Below, one piece after another: positions 1 to 6,236 of a stretch of DNA of 6,378 bases; position 1 is the first letter of the stretch; each line of letters opens with the position of its first letter. The notes below the pieces were generated by a model. It was not told the origin of the DNA. It did no database searches and saw only the letters and a program-made list of their open reading frames with translations. The position numbers and the translations under genes are program-made. Origin of the DNA: Acidobacteriota bacterium (lineage in GTDB: Bacteria > Acidobacteriota > Terriglobia > Terriglobales > Acidobacteriaceae); contig JAJXZK010000034.1 in NCBI GenBank assembly GCA_021780095.1, positions 1 to 6,378 of the forward strand, in the 5' to 3' direction.

Positions 1-695
1 TCGGGATCCGCCATCTGAATGGTGTTGCCGTAGCTCTTCGACATTTTGCGGCCATCCGTACCGGGCAGCTTTGGTGACGGCGTAAGCAGCGCCTGCGGCT
101 CAGGAAGCACCAGTGGCTTTTCTGGATAAAAGAAGTTAAATCTCCGCGCCACTTCTCGCGTCAGCTCCACGTGCGCCACCTGATCCTGGCCAACCGGTAC
201 CAGGTCCGCCTGATAAATCAGGATGTCCGCCGATTGCAGCAGCGGGTAGCCAAGAAATCCGTAGGTGCTCAGGTCCTTGCCGCCAGCGGCGACATCGCCG
301 ATTTGCTGCTGCTGCTCCTTATAGCTTGGCACCCGCTCCAGCCATCCCAGTGGCGTAATCATGGAGAACAGCAGATGTAACTCCGCGTGCTGCGGCACCC
401 ACGACTGTACGAACAGCGTCGCCCGATCAGGATCCAGCCCGGCCCCTAACCAATCCAGCGCGACATCGAGGGTGTTCTGTTTCACGTTCGAAGTATCGGC
501 GTAATCCGTGGTCAGGGCGTGCCAGTCGGCAATAAAAAAATAACACTCATACTCGCGCTGCAGCCGCACCCAGTTGTACAGCGCCCCCATGTAGTTGCCC
601 AGGTGCAGCTTGCCGGTGGGACGCATGCCGCTCAGCACGCGCTTGGGAAGCGGGTTTCCATGCTGGGTGGAATTCGGTTGGATGGATTCGGTCAT
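1..695 (-). CDS. trpS: Tryptophanyl-tRNA synthetase, N-terminal 231 residues (cut by window edge)
   Basis: Cytoplasmic class I aminoacyl-tRNA synthetase that activates tryptophan with ATP and charges tRNA-Trp. The translation from the ATG at 695 runs without a stop to the window edge, and the C-terminal tRNA-binding part is missing. Visible class I signatures are the HIGH-like motif in GMRPTGKLHLGNY (residues 23-35), FFIADWHALTT (53-63), ERVPSYKEQ (120-128), LGYPLLQSADIL (148-159), VPVGQDQ (166-172) and the KMSKS loop (217-221) in TDGRKMSKSYGNT. These are typical of bacterial TrpS. A run of four Gln (128-131 region, CAG-rich) sits after the ERVPSYKE motif. The ATG at 695 lacks a clear Shine-Dalgarno sequence, but it gives the usual short N-terminal extension before the Rossmann core. 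It is the last of five codirectional genes in the window, 99 bp behind the M50 protease gene. A TATACT hexamer at 745-750 (read on the minus strand) could be part of an own promoter, but no matching -35 was found. Confidence 0.97.
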   Translation of the reverse strand, partial: MTESIQPNSTQHGNPLPKRVLSGMRPTGKLHLGNYMGALYNWVRLQREYECYFFIADWHALTTDYADTSNVKQNTLDVALDWLGAGLDPDRATLFVQSWVPQHAELHLLFSMITPLGWLERVPSYKEQQQQIGDVAAGGKDLSTYGFLGYPLLQSADILIYQADLVPVGQDQVAHVELTREVARRFNFFYPEKPLVLPEPQALLTPSPKLPGTDGRKMSKSYGNTIQMADP

Positions 696-794
696 GATAT
701 CGGAATGTGCACGGTGCTTTTGCTAATGCTTCAATCGTATCGAAAGTATACGGGCAGCAGGGCAAAGATAGGCAGCTTGACAGACGTGGAGCTT

Positions 795-1490
795 CTACAT
801 GACAAGCAGGATATGGTTGAACACGTTCAGCATCGGGCTGACAATCATCCCGATAAACCGTCCGCCAAACAGAAACACTAGGATCAACCCAATCATCCCG
901 ATCGAGTCGTACGCCCGCAGCCAGTTATACGGCAGCATATGACGCACTACGTGGCTGCCATCGAGCGGCGGCAACGGGATTAAGTTGAAAGCCATCAGAA
1001 TCAGGTTGATCAGCACGGCGTAGTACAGCAGCAGCGTCACCGGAAACAAAATAGGGCTGCCATGCATCACGTTGGGATCGATCATGCCCATCTGCGCCGC
1101 CATCATGGCGGAAATCACCGTGCCCGCATTCACAAACTTCAGCACCACCAGGATCACCGTTGCCACAACGGCCGTCAGCAAGTTGCTGGCTGGCCCAGCC
1201 AGCGTGGTCAAAATGTCATCGCGCTTGATGTTCTTAAAGTTGCGGGTGGTCACTGGCGTCGGCTTGGCCCACCCAATCAGCGGGAAGCCGGCGTAGACGC
1301 ACAACAGCGGTATCAGGATCGTTCCGAACGGATCGATGTGCTTCATGGGGTTCAGCGTCACCCGGCCCAGCATGCGGGCCGTCGGATCGCCCAGCCGCCA
1401 CGCCATCCAGGCATGCGACGCCTCGTGCAGGCTGATGGCAAACAGCAGCACGACAATTTGAAAGAGGATTAGAACCGCGTGTAGATTCAT
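795..1490 (-). CDS. M50 family site-2 protease (minimal, membrane-embedded metalloprotease)
   Basis: Predicted intramembrane zinc metalloprotease of 231 aa. The zinc motif HEASH is at residues 22-26 at the end of the first hydrophobic segment. The third-ligand motif NLIPLPPLDG is at 169-178 with the likely ligand D177. The family signature AGPASN is at 98-103. Hydrophobic stretches near 4-21, 55-72, 95-120, 148-172 and 195-218 suggest five or six membrane passes. There is no PDZ or CBS domain, so this is the minimal, SREBP/SpoIVFB-like form rather than RseP. Family members cleave transmembrane substrates, but no substrate is evident here. I chose the ATG at 1490, which places HExxH about 22 residues in, as in minimal homologues. 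An in-frame ATG at 1568 would add a 26-residue Arg/Gly-rich stretch unlike a family N-terminus. Neither start has a clear ribosome binding site. It lies between the acyltransferase-like gene (105 bp gap) and trpS. Confidence 0.93.
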   Translation of the reverse strand: MNLHAVLILFQIVVLLFAISLHEASHAWMAWRLGDPTARMLGRVTLNPMKHIDPFGTILIPLLCVYAGFPLIGWAKPTPVTTRNFKNIKRDDILTTLAGPASNLLTAVVATVILVVLKFVNAGTVISAMMAAQMGMIDPNVMHGSPILFPVTLLLYYAVLINLILMAFNLIPLPPLDGSHVVRHMLPYNWLRAYDSIGMIGLILVFLFGGRFIGMIVSPMLNVFNHILLVM

Positions 1491-1595
1491 GCGCTGATGC
1501 CGATGGTAGCACGCAGACGATCGCTCGCCGAGGTTGCCGCCGCGTCCTCTGCGCCCAATTCTGCGCACCCCGTCTTCGCTGCGATCTTCACTGTG

Positions 1596-2210
1596 CTATT
1601 CCGTCGGGTTTGCGGCATTGTGGAGTACCTGTCCGCTTGAGTCATACCGCGCATAGTCCAAAATCCTGGTGCCCGCAGGAACCACCAACTCCTGCCGATC
1701 ATCGAGAACAGAGAATTTATGGATCGTGCAGTTGTCCTCAATGGTCAGGTTGTAGCCATAGGTAAATTCCACACCTCGAAAAATCCGCACGTTCTTACCC
1801 AGGTGTTTAAAGATGTGACGGCCAAGCATACAGCGAAACCGCGACCCCAGCCAGACATTTAGCCCCACCGGGGATCGATCGAACATCTGCCAGAACCAGA
1901 TCAGCGGCTTCACCTCAGCATACTTCTCTGCGTCTACGTCCGGGTAGTATTCCGGTCGAAGCGTCGCGTTGCGTGGGTCCAGCGTCAACTGCAGCACGTT
2001 GAACGGTAGCTCCGTTACCAGGGTGAAATTCAGCTTGCCCCCATGCGGACGCCCCAGGTAAAGCTGGTGCAGCTCATCTCGAACAATCTCGCTGCGGATT
2101 TCCGGCTTGTGGTGGCGGGTGAATTCCGCGTCCAGATGCGCCAGCCATCGCAGATAAGCGGACTCCGCCTCCGGCAACGGCTTAAGTTCGCGTTCCTGTT
2201 CCTCAGGCAT
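1596..2210 (-). CDS. Putative acyltransferase-like protein with a short hexapeptide-type beta-helix
   Basis: A 204-aa protein without signal peptide or clear membrane helix. The N-terminal part (1-60) is charged and probably helical. The middle (about 60-135) is rich in Trp, Phe and Arg. Residues 141-171 read as successive six-residue steps (IFRGVE, FTYGYN, LTIEDN, CTIHKF, SVLDDR) with an aliphatic or small residue at each step start. This is the pattern of a left-handed beta-helix in hexapeptide acyltransferases, followed by a turn PAGTR (178-182). Only about five hexads are visible, far fewer than in a full LpxA or serine acetyltransferase domain. The catalytic assignment is therefore tentative: H164 in TIHKF could be the general base, but this is inference. 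The start is well supported by a GGAG-type ribosome binding site 7 nt upstream. It lies 47 bp after the SIMPL-domain gene and 105 bp before the site-2 protease. The substrate cannot be told from the sequence, and an alternative is a non-catalytic structural beta-helix protein. Confidence 0.8.
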   Translation of the reverse strand: MPEEQERELKPLPEAESAYLRWLAHLDAEFTRHHKPEIRSEIVRDELHQLYLGRPHGGKLNFTLVTELPFNVLQLTLDPRNATLRPEYYPDVDAEKYAEVKPLIWFWQMFDRSPVGLNVWLGSRFRCMLGRHIFKHLGKNVRIFRGVEFTYGYNLTIEDNCTIHKFSVLDDRQELVVPAGTRILDYARYDSSGQVLHNAANPTE

Positions 2211-2217
2211 GCTTCGA

Positions 2218-2223
2218 CTCCTA
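2218..2223 (-). promoter_or_regulatory. Ribosome binding site of the acyltransferase-like gene
   Basis: On the minus strand the bases read TAGGAG, 7 nt before the ATG at 2210. This is a near-consensus Shine-Dalgarno sequence and supports that start over internal alternatives. Confidence 0.7.
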
Positions 2224-2257
2224 CCGAAAGGTTAGCAGCAGCCCGCGTGCCCCGAAC

Positions 2258-3004
2258 TTATTGGATCGCGAAGACCGCATAGACCGTGGCGGACCGCTCC
2301 ACTTTGTCTGGACTAATAGCAAGCGGCGCGGGCGCAGCTTCCGTCTTTGGCGCTGCCATCGCCATGGAGCGCAGCATAATGGGTCGTGGGCCCTCCGGCG
2401 CCTGGTTGCTGGCATAGATCAACGCACCCAGTTGGATTCCCAGTCCCTGCGCCATCTGCGAGGCAATCTCGCGCGCGCGAGCCAGCGCATTCCCCGCAGC
2501 TTTGGCATCCAGCGCCTTCTCATCTGTCACCGTCCACTCGATCTGCCCGCTTTTATTGGCGCCGGTGTTCACGGCAGTATTCAGCACGCTGGCCGCATCG
2601 TCGGCCTTGGTCTGCACCGTCCAACTCTGGCGTACCTGGAATCGCCGCTGCGCCTGCTCCGCTGGAGGCAATTTTTCCAATTCATACGGCTGCGTTTCCG
2701 CGACGTTTTGCGACTCGCTTTGAATGTCCGTCTTGGCAACGCCCTTTGCAGTCAGCGCGCCGATGATGGCATTCGATGTCTTCGAGCCCTTGGCATACGC
2801 CGCCTGCGCATCTGGCGCGTAGTCCACAAAACCAACGTGAACCGTGGCTGTGTCGGCCAAGGCGCTCGCCGTGTCCGTAGCAGTAATGGCGATGGTGCGG
2901 TTGTCTTTGTTGATCTGAATTTGCTGCGCGGAAACGGTTGCGGCGAACAGGCTGCAAACCGACGCGGCCATCAGAAAACGCGGTGTCGTTGGAAGAAATT
3001 TCAT
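2258..3004 (-). CDS. Secreted SIMPL-domain (DUF541) protein
   Basis: A 248-aa exported protein. Residues 1-27 form a Sec signal peptide: MKF start, hydrophobic core LMAASVCSLFAATV, and a VSA-QQ signal-peptidase I site near 27/28. The mature part carries the SIMPL/DUF541 pattern. It opens with a short beta strand (NRTIAITATDTASALADTA, about 35-53) and a VHVGFV strand. A helix with the paired-residue pattern SKTSNAIIGALTAKGVAKTDIQSES (74-98) follows, then YELE and the strand RRFQVRQSWTVQTK (120-133). A second helix (DEKALDAKAAGNALARAREIASQMAQGLGI) and the terminal strand ERSATVYAVFAI close the domain. Known family members (BP26/OMP28 of Brucella, YggE of E. coli) are periplasmic or outer-membrane-associated and their biochemical role is poorly defined. 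The ATG at 3004 was chosen over an upstream in-frame start at 3067 because it directly begins the signal peptide and has a perfect AGGAGG upstream. It follows trpD by 59 bp. Confidence 0.93.
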   Translation of the reverse strand: MKFLPTTPRFLMAASVCSLFAATVSAQQIQINKDNRTIAITATDTASALADTATVHVGFVDYAPDAQAAYAKGSKTSNAIIGALTAKGVAKTDIQSESQNVAETQPYELEKLPPAEQAQRRFQVRQSWTVQTKADDAASVLNTAVNTGANKSGQIEWTVTDEKALDAKAAGNALARAREIASQMAQGLGIQLGALIYASNQAPEGPRPIMLRSMAMAAPKTEAAPAPLAISPDKVERSATVYAVFAIQ

Positions 3005-3009
3005 GCAAT

Positions 3010-3015
3010 CCTCCT
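3010..3015 (-). promoter_or_regulatory. Strong ribosome binding site of the SIMPL-domain gene
   Basis: The minus strand reads AGGAGG, 5 nt before the ATG at 3004. It fixes the start at the signal peptide and rules out the longer reading from 3067. Confidence 0.85.
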
Positions 3016-3063
3016 CGGGTTCAAATGCATAACAACGCTGGTTAGACACCGCCGACCATGAAG

Positions 3064-4128
3064 TCACACGGTTTTACTTGAAAAGTATTGCGCCCGCTTC
3101 CCAAACTCCACCAATGCAGCCAGCGTCTTCGACACGGCTCCAGAATCGATCGCTGCGACAGCACGCTCGATTCCGGCTCGAATATCCTGCACCATCCCCG
3201 TTGTGACTAACGTTGCCGCGGCATTCACCAAAACGATATCCCGGCGCGGCCCCTTTTCTCCCGCAAAAATCGCCTGCAGAATGGCCGCATTTTCGGCGGC
3301 GTCTCCACCTTGCAGCTGGGATAGCGGGGCTCGTTCCATGCCGACATCCTCCGGCGACCACTTCCGTAGCTGAAACGCGCGATTCTTCACCTCGGCAATT
3401 TCCGTCTGCCCGCTCAGGGTGATTTCATCCAGCCCGTCCGACCCATGCACGACGAAGCCGTGCCGCACTCCCAGCTTTACCATCGCCTCCGCCATCAGCG
3501 GAACCAGATCGGCCGCGTACACTCCCAGAATCTGCGCCGGCGCCAGCGCCGGATTCGTCAGCGGTCCCAGAACATTGAACACCGTCCGCCTCCCCAGCGA
3601 CCGACGGATCGGCTGCACTCTCCGCATGGCTGGATGCATCAACGGTGCGAACAGGAACACAAATCCCGTGGCGCGCAGACACTCCACAGCAGCCTCGGGA
3701 CCCAGTGCAGTTGGCACTCCCAGTGCATCGAGGACATCTGCTGAGCCGCAGCGGCTAGTCAGGCTGCGATTGCCGTGCTTGGCGATCTTCGCTCCCGCAG
3801 CCGCCGCCACCAGCGCCACGGCTGTTGAAATGTTGAAGGTCCCGCTGGCGTCTCCGCCGGTGCCGCAGGTATCCACCAGCATCGCGCGTTCCTCGTCCGT
3901 AAACGGCAGGGTCACGGCAGCCGCACGCATGGCATCCACAAACCCGGCCAGCTCATCGGCTGTGACCGCACGTGCCGCCAGCGCCACCAGGACGGCCTCA
4001 ATCTGCCTGTTGGGCAACTGGTTCTTCGTGTCTCCCAGGATCGCCTGCATCATCGCGCGAGCCTGCTCGCGGTTCAGCGTCGCGTGCGCTTCGTTCAAAA
4101 TCGACAATGTTTGGATCAGGTCTGTCAT
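3064..4128 (-). CDS. trpD: Anthranilate phosphoribosyltransferase
   Basis: Cytoplasmic enzyme of tryptophan biosynthesis that joins anthranilate to PRPP, giving phosphoribosyl-anthranilate. The 354-aa length fits the family. Motifs are in the expected order: the PRPP pyrophosphate loop CGTGGD (88-93), NIST (99-102), the glycine-rich KHGNRS followed by SRCGSADVLDALG (117-137), and HPAMRRVQPIRRSLGRR running into TVFNVLGPLTNP (165-193). The metal-binding DGLDE is at 231-235. The N-terminal helices (4-70) match the anthranilate-binding helical domain. The ATG at 4128 is preferred, since MTDLIQTL is a typical beginning. A TTG at 4146 would add six residues. Neither has a good Shine-Dalgarno sequence. 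No other trp biosynthesis gene is in the window, so it is not in a classical trpEGDC order here. The gene heads the minus-strand group that ends with trpS. I found no run of Trp codons upstream, so there is no sign of a trp leader peptide. Confidence 0.97.
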   Translation of the reverse strand: MTDLIQTLSILNEAHATLNREQARAMMQAILGDTKNQLPNRQIEAVLVALAARAVTADELAGFVDAMRAAAVTLPFTDEERAMLVDTCGTGGDASGTFNISTAVALVAAAAGAKIAKHGNRSLTSRCGSADVLDALGVPTALGPEAAVECLRATGFVFLFAPLMHPAMRRVQPIRRSLGRRTVFNVLGPLTNPALAPAQILGVYAADLVPLMAEAMVKLGVRHGFVVHGSDGLDEITLSGQTEIAEVKNRAFQLRKWSPEDVGMERAPLSQLQGGDAAENAAILQAIFAGEKGPRRDIVLVNAAATLVTTGMVQDIRAGIERAVAAIDSGAVSKTLAALVEFGKRAQYFSSKTV

Positions 4129-4207
4129 CGAGATATGCGTTTGCAACCGTCCACGCAGCCGGGCAGTGGGGCAGTTTGGAATGTGAATCCTTTTTCTCGT
4201 CTACAGC

Positions 4208-4236
4208 GTCATACGTTATGAAGGGAATGTTACCAA
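4208..4236 (-). promoter_or_regulatory. Possible promoter for the trpD gene group
   Basis: On the minus strand TTGGTA (4231-4236) and TATGAC (4208-4213) are separated by exactly 17 bp. Each matches four of six bases of the sigma-70 consensus. This would give a leader of roughly 70 nt before the trpD ATG. The area is AT-rich, so chance matches are likely. A facing candidate for the plus strand (TTACCA 4230-4235, 16 bp, TATGAA 4252-4257) shares the same -35 bases. Confidence 0.25.
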
Positions 4237-4310
4237 TTTGCCTGTTTCTTCTATGAAAACTGGAAATTTTGCAGTAGAACATTAAAGATTAGAACAAGCC
4301 AGTTGGACAG

Positions 4311-4514
4311 GTGCTGAAATTGGCGAGAAAGCATTTCGAGGAAATGATAGGAGAAGGATTCCGAGAGGGCGGTGTTTTAATTTTCGTTTTTGCGAATCTT
4401 GACAAACTCGTTAATGGAAAAATCACGACGCTTTGGACTCTAACCGCCATGGGCATAAGTGGCCTTTTCTTCGCATTCGGTTTGTATATCGAAAGGAGAC
4501 GACCAGGTGAGTGA
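4311..4514 (+). CDS. Small putative membrane protein, first of a coupled pair
   Basis: Unrecognised 67-aa protein beginning with GTG. Residues 1-20 are amphipathic and charged (LKLARKHFEEMIGEGFREG). Residues 21-34 are hydrophobic (GVLIFVFANLDKLV). Residues 39-60 form a clear transmembrane helix (TTLWTLTAMGISGLFFAFGLYI), followed by the basic stop-transfer end ERRRPGE. The topology would be one or two passes with the Arg-rich end in the cytoplasm. The DNA is markedly AT-richer than its neighbours (23 of 60 bases G or C in 4381-4440, counted by hand). The start has only a weak GGA upstream, and an ATG 11 codons later is possible. The stop overlaps the GTG of the next gene by 8 nt, which suggests translational coupling. 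The layout (amphipathic start, short hydrophobic stretch, one strong helix, ERRR end) is like small conserved membrane proteins, but I cannot name a family. Confidence 0.6.
   Translation: MLKLARKHFEEMIGEGFREGGVLIFVFANLDKLVNGKITTLWTLTAMGISGLFFAFGLYIERRRPGE
4492..4498 (+). promoter_or_regulatory. Ribosome binding site deciding the start of the second small membrane protein
   Basis: AAAGGAG lies 8 nt before the GTG at 4507, inside the end of the preceding coding region. It argues for the GTG start rather than the ATG at 4459, which has no such site. Confidence 0.65.
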
Positions 4515-4701
4515 ATACACATCATTGATGATTGGTGGGGGCGTCGGGACACTGATATTCCTAGCGACAGTCATATATATGAATCGGAAACAAGATCGCT
4601 GGGCTCGGTCGATGCATCAACAAATGACCCTCAATATACCCCCGGCGTCGAAGCCCCAACACCCAGCAATCGCCGGAAGATACTTCCGAGATCAGGTTTG
4701 A
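4507..4701 (+). CDS. Small single-pass membrane protein, second of a coupled pair
   Basis: Unrecognised 64-aa protein. From the GTG the chain starts with a short polar segment (VSEYTS). It then has one transmembrane helix (7-25, LMIGGGVGTLIFLATVIYM) with a glycine-rich first half (GGGVG), and a basic polar tail (NRKQDRWARS and onward) rich in Pro, Gln and Arg. The positive-inside rule predicts an outside N-terminus and a cytoplasmic tail. The strong ribosome binding site and the GTGAGTGA overlap with the preceding gene make a real, coupled pair likely. The gene ends 5 bp from the end of a convergent minus-strand ORF. It may be a regulatory or assembly peptide of the membrane, but no function can be assigned. 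Confidence 0.6.
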   Translation: MSEYTSLMIGGGVGTLIFLATVIYMNRKQDRWARSMHQQMTLNIPPASKPQHPAIAGRYFRDQV

Positions 4702-4729
4702 CGTCACTAACCCTCGCGCTTGCGAGCGC
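4674..4729. other. Two small hairpins at the convergent gene ends
   Basis: CGGAAG-ATA-CTTCCG (4674-4688) is a perfect 6-bp stem with a 3-nt loop. GCGCT-TGCG-AGCGC (4716-4729) is a perfect 5-bp stem, with an alternative fold CTCGC-GCTT-GCGAG (4713-4726). They flank the 5-bp gap between the two convergent reading frames. Neither is followed by a T-run on either strand, so they are not canonical intrinsic terminators. Confidence 0.3.
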
Positions 4730-4862
4730 ACTCCTGCAAAAGAACCTCTTGCGGGACAACGCCATTTACATAGAATACTTCCAGCGGGCAGTTGGCGCAT
4801 TTCGTGCCGACGACCTTGCCGCCCTTGTCCACCAAGCCGATCAAGAACTTATGTTTGGCCAT
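4707..4862 (-). CDS. 51-residue CxxC mini-protein (hypothetical)
   Basis: An ORF of 51 aa that starts MAKHKFLIGLVDKGGK and contains TKCANCPLEVFYVNG (20-34), then VVPQEVLLQECARKREG to the end. Cysteines at 22, 25 and 45 form a CxxC knuckle plus one more Cys, as in small zinc-binding or redox peptides. An aromatic FY follows the CxxC. Third codon positions are G or C in 37 of 51 codons (counted by hand), as expected for a gene in this genome, and the amino-acid mix is globular rather than a shadow. The ATG at 4862 has no clear Shine-Dalgarno sequence. A GTG two codons upstream (4866-4868) is possible, and an in-frame stop lies just beyond it. The ORF is divergent from sucC and converges on the small membrane-protein pair. 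I do not recognise a named family. Confidence 0.5.
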   Translation of the reverse strand: MAKHKFLIGLVDKGGKVVGTKCANCPLEVFYVNGVVPQEVLLQECARKREG

Positions 4863-5057
4863 GTCCACAGTCTACCGCTGCAATCGAGCGCGTAGATTTC
4901 CAAACTGCACCACTATCGCCAGCCATGGTGGTTTGCTGCGCCCCTGCTCGTCCGATACTATCGAAGGTTCGCTGTCTTTTGCTTTCTCTTGTGTCCGGCA
5001 GTCTCTTTGCCGCGCCATCGGGTCAGCGACGCACAATTACAATTAGAGACAATCCTT
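4863..5057. other. Intergenic leader between the mini-protein and sucC
   Basis: This 195-bp gap must hold the signals for sucCD and for the divergent mini-protein. I see an 11-bp dyad CGATACTATCG at 4953-4963 but no promoter pair that I trust and no hairpin followed by a T-run. The dyad could be an operator or chance. Confidence 0.4.
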
Positions 5058-6236
5058 ATGAAAATTCACGAGTACCAGGCAAAAGACATTCTTGCGAAAT
5101 ATGGGGTCGCCGTACCCCGCGGAGAAGTAGCCAACACGGTAGAAGAAGCCGTGGATGTGGCCAAGAAACTGTTCGCTGCAGGCGCTACCGGCGTCGTGGT
5201 CAAGGCTCAGATTCACGCCGGCGGTCGCGGCAAGGGTGGCGGCGTCAAGGTGGCGAAAAACCTGGCTGAGGCCGAGGAATACGCCAAGAAAATTCTTGGC
5301 ATGCAGCTCGTCACCCATCAGACCGGCCCCGAAGGCCAGAAGGTCAAGCGCCTGCTGATTGAAGAAACCGCGGCCATCGACCGCGAACTGTACCTGGGGA
5401 TGGTGCTGGATCGCGCCGCCGCCAAGATGGTGTTTATGGCCTCCAAGTCCGGCGGCATGGAAATTGAGGAAGTGGCCGCGAAAACTCCCGACGCCATTTT
5501 CAAGGAGCACATCGACCCCGCGGTCGGATTTCAGCCCTATCAGGCGCGCAAGCTGGCGTTCGCTCTCGGACTCAAGCCAACCCAGATCAACCAGGCCGTA
5601 CAATTCATGTCCGGACTGTATAAGGCCTGCGTCGAGACCGACGCCTCGCTGATGGAAATCAATCCCTTCATCACCACCAAGGATGACAAGCTGTTCGCGC
5701 TCGACTGCAAAATGAATTTCGACGACAATGCCATGTTTCGGCATAAGGACTTGAAGGAGCTGCGCGATACCAACGAGGAAGATCCGCTGGAAGTGGAAGC
5801 CTCCAAGTTCGCGCTGAACTACATTCGCCTCGACGGCAATATTGCCTGCATGGTGAACGGCGCCGGCCTGGCCATGGCGACCATGGACATCATCCAGTAC
5901 GCAGGCGGCTCTCCTGCAAACTTTCTCGATGTCGGCGGCGGCGCCAACCAGGAACAGATTGAAAATGCCTTCCGTATTCTGCTGTCTGACAAAAACGTCA
6001 AAGCCGTGTTCATCAACATCTTTGGCGGTATCCTGCGTGTCGATACCCTGGCCCGCGGCGTGGTGGAAGCAGCCAGAAAAATGAATGTGCAGGTGCCCGT
6101 CATTCTGCGCCTCGAGGGCACCAATGTGGAAGAAGGGCGCCAGATTCTGAAGGAGTCGGGCCTCAATTTCATCATCGGCCAAACCATGAAGGACGCAGCC
6201 GAAAAAGCGGTTGCCGCTGCGAAGGGGAGCAAATGA
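5058..6236 (+). CDS. sucC: Succinyl-CoA synthetase, beta subunit (ADP/GDP-forming)
   Basis: Beta subunit of the TCA-cycle enzyme that interconverts succinyl-CoA and succinate with formation of a nucleoside triphosphate. It works in the cytoplasm as a complex with SucD. The 392-aa length is close to the family's usual 385-400. The N-terminus [17 protein letters not shown] is canonical. The ATP-grasp domain carries [18 protein letters not shown] (47-64), LLIEE (99-103), the metal-binding EINPF (200-204) and [12 protein letters not shown] (214-225). The C-terminal ligase domain has [13 protein letters not shown] (265-277), FLDVGGGA (289-296) and FINIFGGI (318-325), followed by RLEGTN (351-356). 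The ATG at 5058 was chosen for its canonical beginning. An upstream in-frame start at 4989 would add 23 residues unlike the family. Only a weak AGAG is seen before the start. Its stop overlaps the sucD start. Confidence 0.98.
   Translation: MKIHEYQAKDILAKYGVAVPRGEVANTVEEAVDVAKKLFAAGATGVVVKAQIHAGGRGKGGGVKVAKNLAEAEEYAKKILGMQLVTHQTGPEGQKVKRLLIEETAAIDRELYLGMVLDRAAAKMVFMASKSGGMEIEEVAAKTPDAIFKEHIDPAVGFQPYQARKLAFALGLKPTQINQAVQFMSGLYKACVETDASLMEINPFITTKDDKLFALDCKMNFDDNAMFRHKDLKELRDTNEEDPLEVEASKFALNYIRLDGNIACMVNGAGLAMATMDIIQYAGGSPANFLDVGGGANQEQIENAFRILLSDKNVKAVFINIFGGILRVDTLARGVVEAARKMNVQVPVILRLEGTNVEEGRQILKESGLNFIIGQTMKDAAEKAVAAAKGSK

Noticed and set aside
1491..1568. 26-residue N-terminal extension of the site-2 protease
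   Set aside because: It is Arg/Gly-rich, without ribosome binding site, and would push HExxH away from its usual place near the N-terminus.
2261..3061. 266-codon open frame antisense to the SIMPL gene
   Set aside because: The sense strand has a signal peptide, a perfect ribosome binding site and family patterns. The antisense product is Arg-rich and has no recognisable pattern.
3419..4186. 255-codon open frame antisense to trpD
   Set aside because: It is a Ser/Ala/Arg-rich shadow of an unmistakable trpD.
4129..4310. trp attenuator or leader peptide upstream of trpD
   Set aside because: No short frame with adjacent Trp codons and no terminator hairpin with a T-run could be found in this gap on the minus strand.
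4698..4895. 65-codon plus-strand frame after the small membrane pair
   Set aside because: It starts with TTG, has no ribosome binding site and is antisense to the CxxC mini-protein, whose codon bias looks better. It could still be real if conservation favours it.
5038..5043. TACAAT as a -10 box for sucC
   Set aside because: No -35 hexamer lies at suitable distance, and the transcript start would fall only a few bases before the ATG.
5043..6182. 379-codon open frame antisense to sucC
   Set aside because: The sucC frame carries every family motif. The antisense frame is His/Gly/Leu-rich shadow sequence produced by codon bias.
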